A stretch of DNA of 52,236 nucleotides, from NCBI GenBank assembly GCA_029834535.1, contig JAQMWT010000089.1, positions 1 to 52,236 on the forward strand. Reading direction: 5' to 3'. Both the position numbers and the translations under genes were made by a program. The stretch is from Chrysophaeum taylorii. Lineage: Eukaryota; Sar; Pelagophyceae; Pelagomonadales; Pelagomonadaceae. The notes under the pieces are model-generated. The model was not told the DNA's origin, searched no databases, and was given only the letters and a program-made list of their open reading frames with translations. Below are positions 38,500-47,543 of the stretch, piece by piece (within the stretch, counting starts at the first letter, position 1; each line of letters starts with the position of its first letter).

Positions 38500-41181
38500 T
38501 GTGGCCGTGGCGTGGTGCTGTCCCCTGCGGCGCAACAGGCGTGGCACGCGAGCGGCAGCACCGTTATCCGCGCATCTGCGCGAGTTATTGCGCTGCGACT
38601 CGATGTCCAGGACGATGACGATCGAGACCTCGGCCTCTTCGTCATGAGCGCTTACGCTCCTGTCGGAACCGCGCCTGACGAGAAGTGGGACGCGTTCTTC
38701 GACGACATTGACCTTGCGCTTCAAGCGCGGCGGCCGGACGACATCCTCGTCCTGGGGATGGACGGGAACGTGGCTCTCGGCGTGCGCTCCAAGTACGTCG
38801 TCGACGGCCCCTGTGGGCCCTACGGGGCGGCTTACGTCAACAACGCTGGCCGCCGTCTCCACACGTTCCTCGCAACACGGCGTCTGGCGTCGGTCGGCAC
38901 GTTCTTCCGCAAGCGCGCCTACGCGTCGTGGCTGCACCCGCGCTCCTGGAAGACGTACCAGCTCGATCACATGATCTCACGGCGGCGCGACGTGCACCGG
39001 TTCGCTGATGTGGGTTTGACCAGCAACCTCGTGGACTCGGACCACCGCGCTCTCAAGTGCATCCTGCGCGTCAAATTCCGCCTCGCACGGCCTCCTGACA
39101 CGCGGCCCTCTCTGGCGCGCCTCGACTACGCTCCCCTGCGCTCAGAAAGCACGCGCTTCGGATTCCGGCGCCGGTGGTGCTGGAAAGTGCTCGACATCTT
39201 CGGCATGGGCCGTGGGTCACATGACGACGCGACCGACGACGCACCCACCGACGCCACGGACGGGGTACCCGACGCCGACCAGGGTTCGCCGTCCTCGCCG
39301 TACTCCCGCCTTGCGCGGGCGGCGGCCTCGGCCTCTGACGCCTTACTGCCGAAGATCCGACGCCTCCGACCCGAATGGTTTGAGGACGCGGCGGAAGAGC
39401 TCCAGCCTCTGATCGAGCGACGCAACTCCCTCCACGCGTGTGTGCTCTCGCTCGGTGCCCGGCGCCGTCTTCGCTCGGCGTCCACGGTCCTCGACGACCT
39501 TCGGGCGATCAAGTCGCGGCTCGCGAAGGCCGTAGCACGGGCGAAAGAGCGATGGATTACTCGTCTGTGCGACGGACTTAACGCGGGAAGCGAGTCGCTC
39601 GGCGGCACCTCGAAATACTGGAACACGGTCGGACGGCTCCGACGCGGTCTCACGAAGACCACATTGGCTAGGCAGGTACAGATGACGAAGGCCGACGGTA
39701 GCAGGTGCTCGTCGCCACAGGAGAACGCCGACGTGTTCAAGGCGCACTTCAAGCAGCTCTACGGTCGACAAGCTCGCTACGACCCCACCGTGATCAACGA
39801 CGTTGACCAGTTGCCGATCCGTCCGGAACTCGGGGAACCACCGACGCAGGAGGAGATAAAACGGGCCGTTGGTCAGCTGAACTGCACCGCGCCCGGCGAA
39901 TCGGGCCTGCGCGCGGAGGTCTGGAAGGCGCTCGCCACCGACGCTCGCACGCTCCCGCTGTTGGAGCGTGTAGTCCTCGAGTTCTGGGAGTCGGAAGTCC
40001 AGCCGGCCGAGTGGGACGTAGGCCTCCTCGGGATTCTCCCCAAGAAGGGGGACCTCTCCCTGCCGGGCAACATCCGCGGGATCATGATGCTCGAGGTCGC
40101 GCAGAAGATCGTTTCGAACATCGTCCGTGCGCGACTCAACGTCATCTGCGAGGCCCTCGATCACGAGTCCCAATGTGGATTCCGACCCGAGCGCGGTACG
40201 TCCGACGCCACCTTCTCGCTCAAGCTGGCGCTGAAGAAACGGCGTGAGCACGGTCATGACTCGTGGGTACTGTTCATCGATTTCGTTAAGGCGTTCGACC
40301 GCGTCCCGCGAGAGCTTCTCTGGGAGGTGCTCCTGAAGTTCGGCGTCCCGCCGAAGCTCGTCGAAGTCATCAAGGGCCTCCACCGAATCCAGGTCCACTT
40401 CTCGGTCAGCGGTGTCGTCGCCTCGGTTGACTCGATCATCGGCGTCAAGCAGGGCGACGTCCTCGGCCCCGTCCTGTTCGTGCTGTTCATGGCGGCACTG
40501 AATACGCCGTTTCGACGACGCCATGGCCGCGCCCCGTGTGTCTACCGTACGCGGGAGGACTTTCAGATGACGAACCGGTGTTGGTCCGCTCGCGGCGACG
40601 AGTTTCCCTTCGATGAATCGGCGTACGCCGACGACGTCGCCTTTCTCTTCTGGGACCGCCACATCGCCGCCAGCGAGACACCGCGCCTCATCGAACACTG
40701 CGACGCCTGGGGCATGGAGGTGCATTGCGGCAACCGACACACGAAGGCGGCGTCCAAAACGGAGATGCTGTTCGTCGCTCGCCCGGCACACCTGTACGGC
40801 GACCCAAAGTCGTTCGACGACACGGACCTCTCGGACATCGAGCTCGGGCGCGGCCGCTTCATACCGGTCGTCGACCAGTTTAAGTACCTCGGTTCGGTCC
40901 TCTCGCGCGACTGCCGCGACGACTCAGACGTCGACGCGCGGATCAAGAAGGCGTCTCAGGCCTTCGGTGCCTTGCGGGACTGCATCTTCGCCTCGAAGTC
41001 CGTCTCTGCTCGCGCCAAGCGCCTCGTCTATGTCTCGCTCGTCCTGGCCATCCTCCTTCACGGTGCGGAATCGTGGTGCCTCACCGAGGTCCTGTTCCGC
41101 CAGCTGCGGTGTTTCCACGCGCAGTGCGCCCGCGTCATGTGTCGTGTGACCCGGAAGCACACCTGGCTCCACCACATCTAA
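38500..41181 (+). CDS. Endonuclease-reverse transcriptase ORF, LINE2
   Basis: The open frame runs 38404-41181 (925 codons); real LINE sequence in this frame probably starts near 38500. Endonuclease: D-I-L-V-L-G-M-D-G-N-V-A-L-G and S-D-H-R-A-L. RT: G-I-L-P-K-K-G-D, F-I-D-F-V-K-A-F-D-R-V-P, G-V-K-Q-G-D-V-L-G-P-V-L-F, and Y-A-D-D at 40624-40635 (residues 741-744). A C to A change gives TAA at 41179-41181 where LINE1 has TCA, removing the last 120 residues or so. The two copies differ by scattered substitutions only. Confidence 0.85.
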   Translation, partial: CGRGVVLSPAAQQAWHASGSTVIRASARVIALRLDVQDDDDRDLGLFVMSAYAPVGTAPDEKWDAFFDDIDLALQARRPDDILVLGMDGNVALGVRSKYVVDGPCGPYGAAYVNNAGRRLHTFLATRRLASVGTFFRKRAYASWLHPRSWKTYQLDHMISRRRDVHRFADVGLTSNLVDSDHRALKCILRVKFRLARPPDTRPSLARLDYAPLRSESTRFGFRRRWCWKVLDIFGMGRGSHDDATDDAPTDATDGVPDADQGSPSSPYSRLARAAASASDALLPKIRRLRPEWFEDAAEELQPLIERRNSLHACVLSLGARRRLRSASTVLDDLRAIKSRLAKAVARAKERWITRLCDGLNAGSESLGGTSKYWNTVGRLRRGLTKTTLARQVQMTKADGSRCSSPQENADVFKAHFKQLYGRQARYDPTVINDVDQLPIRPELGEPPTQEEIKRAVGQLNCTAPGESGLRAEVWKALATDARTLPLLERVVLEFWESEVQPAEWDVGLLGILPKKGDLSLPGNIRGIMMLEVAQKIVSNIVRARLNVICEALDHESQCGFRPERGTSDATFSLKLALKKRREHGHDSWVLFIDFVKAFDRVPRELLWEVLLKFGVPPKLVEVIKGLHRIQVHFSVSGVVASVDSIIGVKQGDVLGPVLFVLFMAALNTPFRRRHGRAPCVYRTREDFQMTNRCWSARGDEFPFDESAYADDVAFLFWDRHIAASETPRLIEHCDAWGMEVHCGNRHTKAASKTEMLFVARPAHLYGDPKSFDDTDLSDIELGRGRFIPVVDQFKYLGSVLSRDCRDDSDVDARIKKASQAFGALRDCIFASKSVSARAKRLVYVSLVLAILLHGAESWCLTEVLFRQLRCFHAQCARVMCRVTRKHTWLHHI

Positions 41182-41554
41182 ACGGAGATCCTGCTGCGGC
41201 GCCTCGGCCTCGAGTCCATCGACGTCTACGTCACGCGCCGCCAGCTCCGCAGGGCCGGTCACGTCGCCCGCATGCCCTTCTCCCGACTCCCCCGCAAGAT
41301 GCTCTCGTCTTGGGTCCGCTCCAAGCGCCCACCGGGGGCTCCGCAGATGACGTACGGGAGGACGCTCGCCAAGGCACTCCGGAAATGCGACATCCCCTTC
41401 AACTCGTGGCACGACCTCGCACAAGACCGCGCGCAGGCGGTCCGCCATCAACGCCTTTTCATCCCTCGCCTCTACCCCAACTGTGTGATTTTGCTCTGTG
41501 ATCCTGGACCGGCTCCTGCCGGCCCAGCCTGGCTCCCATGCCCGGGAGAGGTCC
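41182..41554 (+). pseudogene. LINE2 3' end of ORF after a premature stop, and 3' UTR
   Basis: Continues the LINE ORF (L-R-R-L-G-L-E-S-I-D-V, G-H-V-A-R-M-P) but loses bases near 41437 (GCGCAGGCGG against GCGCAGTGGCGG in LINE1), breaking the frame again. The 3' UTR has GGCTCCTGCCGGCCCAGCCT and GGCTCCCATGCCCGGGAGAGG, shared with the SINE-like elements. Confidence 0.75.
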
Positions 41555-41574
41555 GAAGTTAGTTAGTTAGTTAG

Positions 41575-43134
41575 TATGGGAATACGCACATCTTTGTCTA
41601 TGCGGCTCGTGATAGCGCTGAGCTTTGGCTCAGGTCGATCACTGAACACAGTGGTCAAGTTCGTCTGGTTCCACTCGAGCATGCTCAATATAGCGAGATG
41701 TCGGTTGTGTACTGCCTTAACACATAAAGCGAAGTCAATCTTCACGTAACCGATTTGTTGATGATCTGGTAATGGAACAACAATGTTACGTGTTAACATC
41801 ATATGTGAGGCACGTTGTTGTCCAGTGGCAGTTTGTATAATAATCGGTGCATATTTGGGATCCAGTGGAATAACATGATTCGGAATTTCGTAGTCGTAAC
41901 TGGACATTAAAGATATGGTAGCACAAGAGTCAAAATATAAAAAGGAACAATGTTGGGGAACACTGTTTACCTTCATATATTTCGTTAAAAAGGCATTTTC
42001 CGAATGCGGGCAAGTAGTGGAGCGACTGGCAGTGAAGAAGTTATCCAGAAATAAAAGGTTATTCGGAATGATAACCGGTTCAACAGGTGGTGATGGTTCG
42101 TCAGCCTCATCAGCCATGCCGTACTTCGCATCAAATGATGATAGCGAAGTCTTGTCGACATCCCTTGTGGTTTCGGCTTGTGGTGGTTGATTCATGGCTG
42201 ATTGGACCTGTGAAGATAGCGAGGACAGTAACGCTGGTGGTAACGCCGAGATGGCGGAAGCAGTAAAGAGGTTAGGCACTATATCAGAGGGGTTACCCTG
42301 TGTGTTGGAGGCATTCTTGGTATCTGTAGTAGGAGGTGTTGCCTTTGGCGTGGGAGCAGTGGCGACAGTATGATGTTGTGGCTCCACGTAGTTTAACGAC
42401 TTTTCGGTCGATGATAGATGAACGTCTACATCATAAATGATGTCTTCGGCGAACATGAGTTGTTCGTTTAAACGAAGCAAGTCACCATTGTGCTCCGTAG
42501 ATGTGGTTGATAGAATATCGGCGGATTGCAACAGAGTCTCAAACAACTTGGTGATGTTCTGTTGTAGCTGAGCCGTGATATCATTATCTGTCACATGTTT
42601 TGTAAGTTCACTACACTGCTCTTGCAGTGTATTTATAGTGTGCTTAGTTCGATCCAATAATTTCATATTAGATCGAGAAGACCTGTCGAAAGTGCGAGAA
42701 TAAATTGGACGGTCATGGGACTGTCCAGCAGTTTTCTTGGTGACATAAGAATCACCAGAACGATAATACGATAAGTCGCTGCGAGCGAAAGGCTGGCGTG
42801 CATCGTTAGAGTTACGCAAGCGTCTAGCGTTACATGCGGGGGACGTTCCAGGTTGAGAAGAAGTAATGGACGCAAGAGCATTTGCAGTTTGAGTCAGACT
42901 TTTGTCTGATAGATCCAGCGTGTTTGTAAGTAGTAATTTCGGTTTTGGTTGCGGTGTCAAACCTTCAACATAAGGTTGCCAAGAAACAGGGCGTTCTAAG
43001 CGTCTTTTATTCGACCCATTTGATACTACATTATATAAGTCTAATGCGTATTCTAAGATATAGCTAGGGTTGGTAGGATGACACAATCGTTCAGCGTCTG
43101 GCACAGGCCGAGATGAAAATCGAGTTTCATACAT
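41575..43134 (-). CDS. Gag C-terminal half and protease, element B
   Basis: One continuous frame from the Gag middle region through the linker motif (42389-42409) to protease, showing that Gag and protease are a single product in this family. Protease has F-D-S-C-A-T-I-S-L and H-L-A-I-L-S-M-L-E-W. The frame ends artificially where LINE2 cuts it at 41574. Upstream, a TAG at 43147-43149 (TGG in A) separates it from the N-terminal Gag. Confidence 0.8.
42389..42409 (-). other. Repeated 21-nt linker motif (T-E-K-S-L-N-Y), Gag/protease junction, element B
   Basis: Reads GACCG(A)AA(A)GTCGTTAAACTA in the intact Gag-protease frame. It is the best evidence that the motif is translated through in frame. 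Confidence 0.9.
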
Positions 43135-44211
43135 ATAACACCAGTCTACCTAACCACGATCGTAACGATTGTTGCTGGTATTATCGGCATAATGCCGATG
43201 TATCTCTTCATAAATTTTTCTACAAAGAGTACCAAAGTCGAATTGAAGGTCAGTCTCTTCCTGGTTAAGTTGGTAAGAGATCTGCCTAAATGCTAGGACA
43301 GCTTCAATAAAGACATGGACATACCAGTTAGGATTATAAACAACAGAGTTAAACTGCTGTTTCAGGTAGGATACATCAGTAGTCGTAACAGACTCGTAGT
43401 GACTAAAGGCAATGAGCATAATGGCGCGAGCCTTGTTGGGCAAATAACTTTTGTTATACACCTCAGTGATGGCGGGCCAGGCCGCAAGTGCTGGTTTTCC
43501 AACACTTTCAAGATTGAAGTAAGTATGCATGAATGTAGCATACGTGTTCTGATAAGTGTGCCAATCAGCAGCAGTTAGCGAAACCATGGTAACAGGGGCA
43601 CGAACGCGGGTGTCAAAAGCTAATGCTTTCGGGTGCGCACGATTTAAGATTCGTTCCTCTTATAAGAAACGAACATTGATTTCAGTGCGTAATGAGTTGA
43701 CTTCATTGTCGTAACAGACAGTAGCGAGCTGAGCTACTTCTGCGTCTGTTAAGTTTGGGAAGGCTTCGTTGGTGAAGTGCCATTCCTGATACTCAGGGGG
43801 CAATTCATCAACAGCCAAATGGAGTTCAGCAGCTCTATCGGTCTTCCATTCCAGGAAAACGCGATCGAGAATTTGATTCCGATAGATTTCGTAGTCCTTG
43901 CATGACCGAGTGTATGCTTCGTACGAGTCGTACTCGAAGAAGGCATCGGCATGGCTGGACCGTAAGAGTTGTTTAATATGCTTAATTTGCAAGGACACCT
44001 TGCGAGTTTGAAGCTGAAATCGATATCCTTCGTTGAGAAACTCAACTACAGGAGCTTCGAGCTTTAGTATGTCCACACCTGTAATCGCCTTGGGTGCGGC
44101 TCGTGCTGCGTGTTCTGCCATAGCAGTATACGGGGAACCTGTGGGTTCAGTAACGCAGTTGACACTGTCTAGACATTCTAAGGGGGTCTGTCTATCCGTA
44201 TCTATGTACAC
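43135..44211 (-). pseudogene. Gag N-terminal half, element B (two nonsense mutations)
   Basis: Matches Gag of A from M-Y-I-D-T-D to Y-D-R-G-W but carries TAA at 43660-43662 (GAA in A), and TAG at 43147-43149 in place of Trp. The ATG near 43587 that opens the middle frame corresponds to an internal Met of A. Otherwise the sequence is well preserved. Confidence 0.8.
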
Positions 44212-44628
44212 TCATGCGTTATCGATGGAAAGACGTCTATTTGACAACTGTGCAAGCTGTGAGTCCAGAATAGTTCCGCGAAGCGTTGTCACTCGTGGCA
44301 GCTGGTTATTTTGGTGCTCTCAAGGAGCTTGGTAAGTGCATTGTCATGGAATGTACGAGTGGACGTACCCAAAATATTCCATAACATGCGTGCAAGAGTA
44401 CAGGTTAGCCACTTACACACACATCAACATTAACATGACAGCACGATACTATGAACAGGTGCACACAAGGTTACACGATCACGTGTGCAAAATATGCTAT
44501 ATACAGCCCAATGGCAATGGCGTTGTATAAACAAGCGTGTTTGCGTGGCGAGGCTGGAATGGCGCGTTAACAGTCCAAAACCCATAGGCTACGTGCACAC
44601 TTTAACACATGAGTTCCCAGGGATCCGC
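44212..44628 (-). other. 5' leader of element B (non-coding)
   Basis: Closely similar to the leader of A. No gene is visible. Confidence 0.6.
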
Positions 44629-44642
44629 CTGGGCACATAACC
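44629..44642 (-). other. Primer-binding site of element B (one mismatch)
   Basis: GGTTATGTGCCCAG on the minus strand, differing from the A and C sites by one base in the GGGCCC core. Confidence 0.75.
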
Positions 44643-44853
44643 TGCAGAGCATTATGCTTGCAGTGGTAAGTCACCTGGGAAACCATCCCGTCTCATCATG
44701 AACGTCTGGAAGGTTAATTCGGGAATGAAAGGTATGTTCCCTATATCCTCAGAACACGACAGGCGGCATCTAGAACTACACGAGAAAGGTTAAGTGTATA
44801 GTGCTCCATACCTCGGGACGCGCTAGACCATGATGATGAGCTTGAGCACAAAA
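44643..44853 (-). repeat. Partial 5' LTR of element B
   Basis: Matches the A LTR from TGCAGAG to GAGCACAAA, then ends abruptly at about 44853 in sequence belonging to the H4 microsatellite edge. About 100 bp, including the promoter-side end, is missing. Confidence 0.8.
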
Positions 44854-44874
44854 TCCTTACTACTAATCGGCAGA

Positions 44875-45145
<271 letters not shown>

Positions 45146-45152
45146 AGTTAGA

Positions 45153-45539
45153 ACAAGTGCATGCCAGTAAGTTCACCTAGTCCCAATCTCTAACCCCAGC
45201 AAGTTCACCTGTTCCCGTTAAGTTCACCTAGTCCCAATCTCTAACCCCAGTAAATTCGGCGTAAACCCAATCTCTAACCCCAGTAAATTCGGCGTAAACC
45301 CAATCTCTAACCCCAGTAAGTTCGGCGTAAACCCGCACCCACTCACCCCACTCTCCTTTGAGCTCGTCGCTCTCACCCCCGCCAATCTAAGCTGCTTTGA
45401 TCCGCACACGCCGCTAAGCTTTGAGTTTACTCTAAAAGCCCCAGTAAGTTCGCACTTGGTCTCAGTAAGTTCACCTGGTCACTAAGTTCACCTAATCCCA
45501 ATCTCTAACCCCAGTAAGTTCATCTGGTTCCAGTAAGTC
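45153..45539 (-). repeat. Inverted subterminal repeat block (left arm of H4)
   Basis: Starts ACAAGTGCATGCCAGTAAG and holds the same repeats as 46610-46947 in reverse orientation, so H4 has arms of about 350-390 bp in inverted orientation. Inside, a 38-bp unit ending GTAAATTCGGCGTAAACC is tandemly repeated at 45230-45330. Confidence 0.75.
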
Positions 45540-45912
45540 CCTTACCCTGATCGCCGACTGTGGTTGCGATGGGGGACGGTGCCTCATGAATCCTGAGCCT
45601 TGCGAGGGCATCCGCCCTCCCGGCGTAGGTTGGCACCTATTCGCCTCCCGGGCGGGCCGGTTGGCAGCCGGAACGTTCGCAGTGGGACGGGGTATGGCCG
45701 GGGGGCGAAGACGGAAGGTTATCGACGAGTTGGTTGTCAGTCACATCGCGGTCTCCTCGTCGCATGGCGACAAGCTTGATGGTCACTCTCCGCCGACCGA
45801 CCTTTCGGCGCTCCTCGTCTACAGGCCCGTGATTCCGGACTGGCTCCTGTCGGTCCGGCCTGGCTCCCATGCTCGGGAGAGGTATGAAGTTAGTTAGTTA
45901 AGTTAAGTTAGC
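45540..45912 (+). mobile_element. SINE-like non-autonomous relative of the LINE
   Basis: Its first 45 bases (from CCCTGA at 45545) resemble the LINE2 start, its last 60 the LINE 3' end, and its tail is GTTAGTTAAGTTAAGTTA. The middle is unrelated to LINE coding sequence. It is flanked by TCCAGTAAGTC at 45529-45539 and 45913-45923, an 11-bp target duplication, although the host repeat itself is rich in CCAGTAAGT. Such elements use the LINE reverse transcriptase through a shared 3' end. Confidence 0.65.
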
Positions 45913-45923
45913 TCCAGTAAGTC

Positions 45924-46947
45924 TTAACTACTAATCGACAGATGTTTGTCTGTCTGTTTGTCTGTCTGTCTGTCCCTCGATTTAGGGTAAGGATCAGGTA
46001 GGCCCGCGAGCCAGGCAGGCATTGATCCTCCAAGCCGTCTACGGCGACCTCGCAGACTGTTTCCACGACCCGCGGCGGCTCTTTCAGCGCGCCATTCTCA
46101 CGCCCCGTCGAAACGATGTTGTCGATGCTGACAACGCGCGCATGACCGCGGCCATTTTCCCCCGGAGACGAGGCGTCGGAGTTCTTTTCGGCCGACTAGG
46201 TTGGGTCGGAAGACGACGCCTCGCTCTTTACAGTCGAGTTTTCAACTCCCTGACAACCAACGGCATGCTGACTTTGATCGCGAGCTTAAAGTCTTCGCAA
46301 CCTCGACCCGTCGCACGGCCACTGCAACGGTACCAGATACATGATCGATCGTGTTTGTCACCGAGGCTCCTCCAACCTGTATCCCTTAAGGCCCGCCGAC
46401 GCCAAACGATCACCAAGAGCCAGGGCCAGACGCCCCGCGAGGTCGGCGTCCTCTTGGCGAAGCCCGTCTTCTGCCACGTCCAGCTCTACGTGGCTCTCTG
46501 TCGATCGGCAACCCCGAGGATATCCTCTTCTGAGTCGACGACTCCACCCTACCCACACGTGCTCCGCAATACCGATAAGCCCCCTCCCGGCGTCTACACG
46601 CGCACTGTAGGTGAACTTACTGGGACCAGGTGAACTTACTGGGGTTTGAGATTGGGACTAGGTGAATATAGTGACCAGGTGAACTTACTGGGACCAGGTG
46701 AACTTACTGGGGTTTTTAGAGTAAACTCAAAGGTTAGCGGCGTGTGCGGATCAAAGCAGCTTAGATTGGCGGAGGCGAGAGCGACGAGCTCGAAGGAGTG
46801 GTGTGAGCACGAGTGGGCTTACGCCGAACTTACTGGGGTTAGAGATTTGAACTAGGTGAACTTACTGACCAGGTGAACTTACTGGGACCAGGTGAACTTA
46901 CTGGGGTTAGAGATTGGGACTAGGTGAACTTACTGGCCTGCACTTGT
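45924..46947 (+). mobile_element. Helicase-remnant element H4 (right part)
   Basis: Order: ACTACTAATCGACAGATG, a short TCTG microsatellite, CCCTCGATTTAGGGTAAGGATC, the helicase fragment, then subterminal repeats ending CCTGCACTTGT at 46947, where element D starts in mid-gene. Confidence 0.6.
46022..46560 (+). pseudogene. Helitron/PIF1-type helicase, C-terminal fragment (H4)
   Basis: Carries R-A-I-L-T-P-R-R-N-D-V-V-D-A-D-N, R-R-R-Q-T-I-T-K-S-Q-G-Q-T (Asn to Thr in the usual T-I-N-K) and K-P-V-F-C-H-V-Q-L-Y-V-A-L-C-R. The frameshifts correspond to those of H1-H3. Confidence 0.65.
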
Positions 46948-46952
46948 CTCAG

Positions 46953-47543
46953 TTTAATCGAATGTCTTTAAATGTTAATTGGTATGCCCATGTATTTGTC
47001 GAACAACTCCTTGCTTTCCAATCTCAGGCAAAGCAATTAAATAATGATGAAGCATCAATCCAATTTAATGATTCCATAATCACTCTCGAAGCTCACGAGG
47101 AGATCCCTCGTCTAGATGCTATTCCCTCGGATCACGAGCGCTATTCTCAATCTTTATTGGAATGGTGTAAACTCTACGAGACACGCTCTGGGAACAACTC
47201 GACTCACGATCCTGAAGTGTTAAAGCTAGTTGATCCTAACGACGTTCGTCCGTTATTGGAATTCCTGTTAAAGATATATAATGAAACAAAGTTTTCCTCC
47301 AACCGACGCTTGGATAAACCCGCTTCATGGATCCCTTACATCCCTGGTACTAACGCTACAAAGCCACCTAAGGTATTATTGGTGGATACTATTCATCAAT
47401 CTCACGACTCTCTAAACAATGCTTACTCGTTGTTAGCTACTGTGGCTGGACAGTCTGGCTTCGACGCTCGTAAGCTCCGTAATGCAAAAGATAAAGCATC
47501 GACAATTTCACATCGTGACACGTCGTACTATCGTCCACCTTGA
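46953..47543 (+). pseudogene. Gag middle region, element D
   Basis: N-W-Y-A-H-V-F-V-E-Q-L-L-A-F, W-C-K-L-Y-E-T-R-S, P-A-S-W-I-P-Y and D-T-S-Y-Y-R-P align with Gag of A and B. A TGA at 47541-47543 stands where A and B have the GGA of S-G-D-S; the same frame then continues into the next segment, so this is probably a G to T nonsense change. Confidence 0.75.

Larger units (their letters stand above)
38110..41574 (+). mobile_element. LINE2: near-full-length non-LTR retrotransposon
   Basis: Starts CCCTGCGATCGTTAACC at 38110. The first bases are shared with the SINE-like element at 45545, which suggests a true 5' end. It ends in a TTAG repeat at 41574. There is no target-site duplication; instead the host element jumps from the position equivalent to 1410 of A to that equivalent to 2709, a loss of about 1.3 kb. 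Confidence 0.9.
27445..44853 (-). mobile_element. Copia-type LTR retrotransposon B with nested LINE and SINE-like insertions
   Basis: Read from 44853 down: partial 5' LTR, PBS, leader, Gag, protease, LINE2, methyltransferase C-terminus, integrase, RT, RNase H, an extra ORF, PPT and 3' LTR split by LINE1. Removing the two LINEs and the 83-bp SINE-like tail leaves about 10.8 kb, to which some 1.3 kb deleted at the LINE2 site must be added (compare 1410-2709 of A). Stops in Gag, two frame-breaking tandem duplications in pol and the LINE2 deletion make it defective. Confidence 0.85.

Noticed and set aside
39343..40791. 482-codon open frame on the minus strand opposite the LINE2 ORF
   Set aside because: It is antisense to conserved endonuclease/RT motifs. 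GC-rich third positions suppress stops on the complementary strand, and similar antisense frames occur over LINE1.
42389..42409. Programmed -1 frameshifting at the G-TTA-AAC heptamer as the purpose of the repeated motif
   Set aside because: In the intact Gag-protease frame of B the zero frame continues through protease, while a -1 shift at this site reaches a TAA after about 32 codons without any recognisable domain. After RNase H the -1 frame also misses the extra ORF. I keep the heptamer as an observation only.
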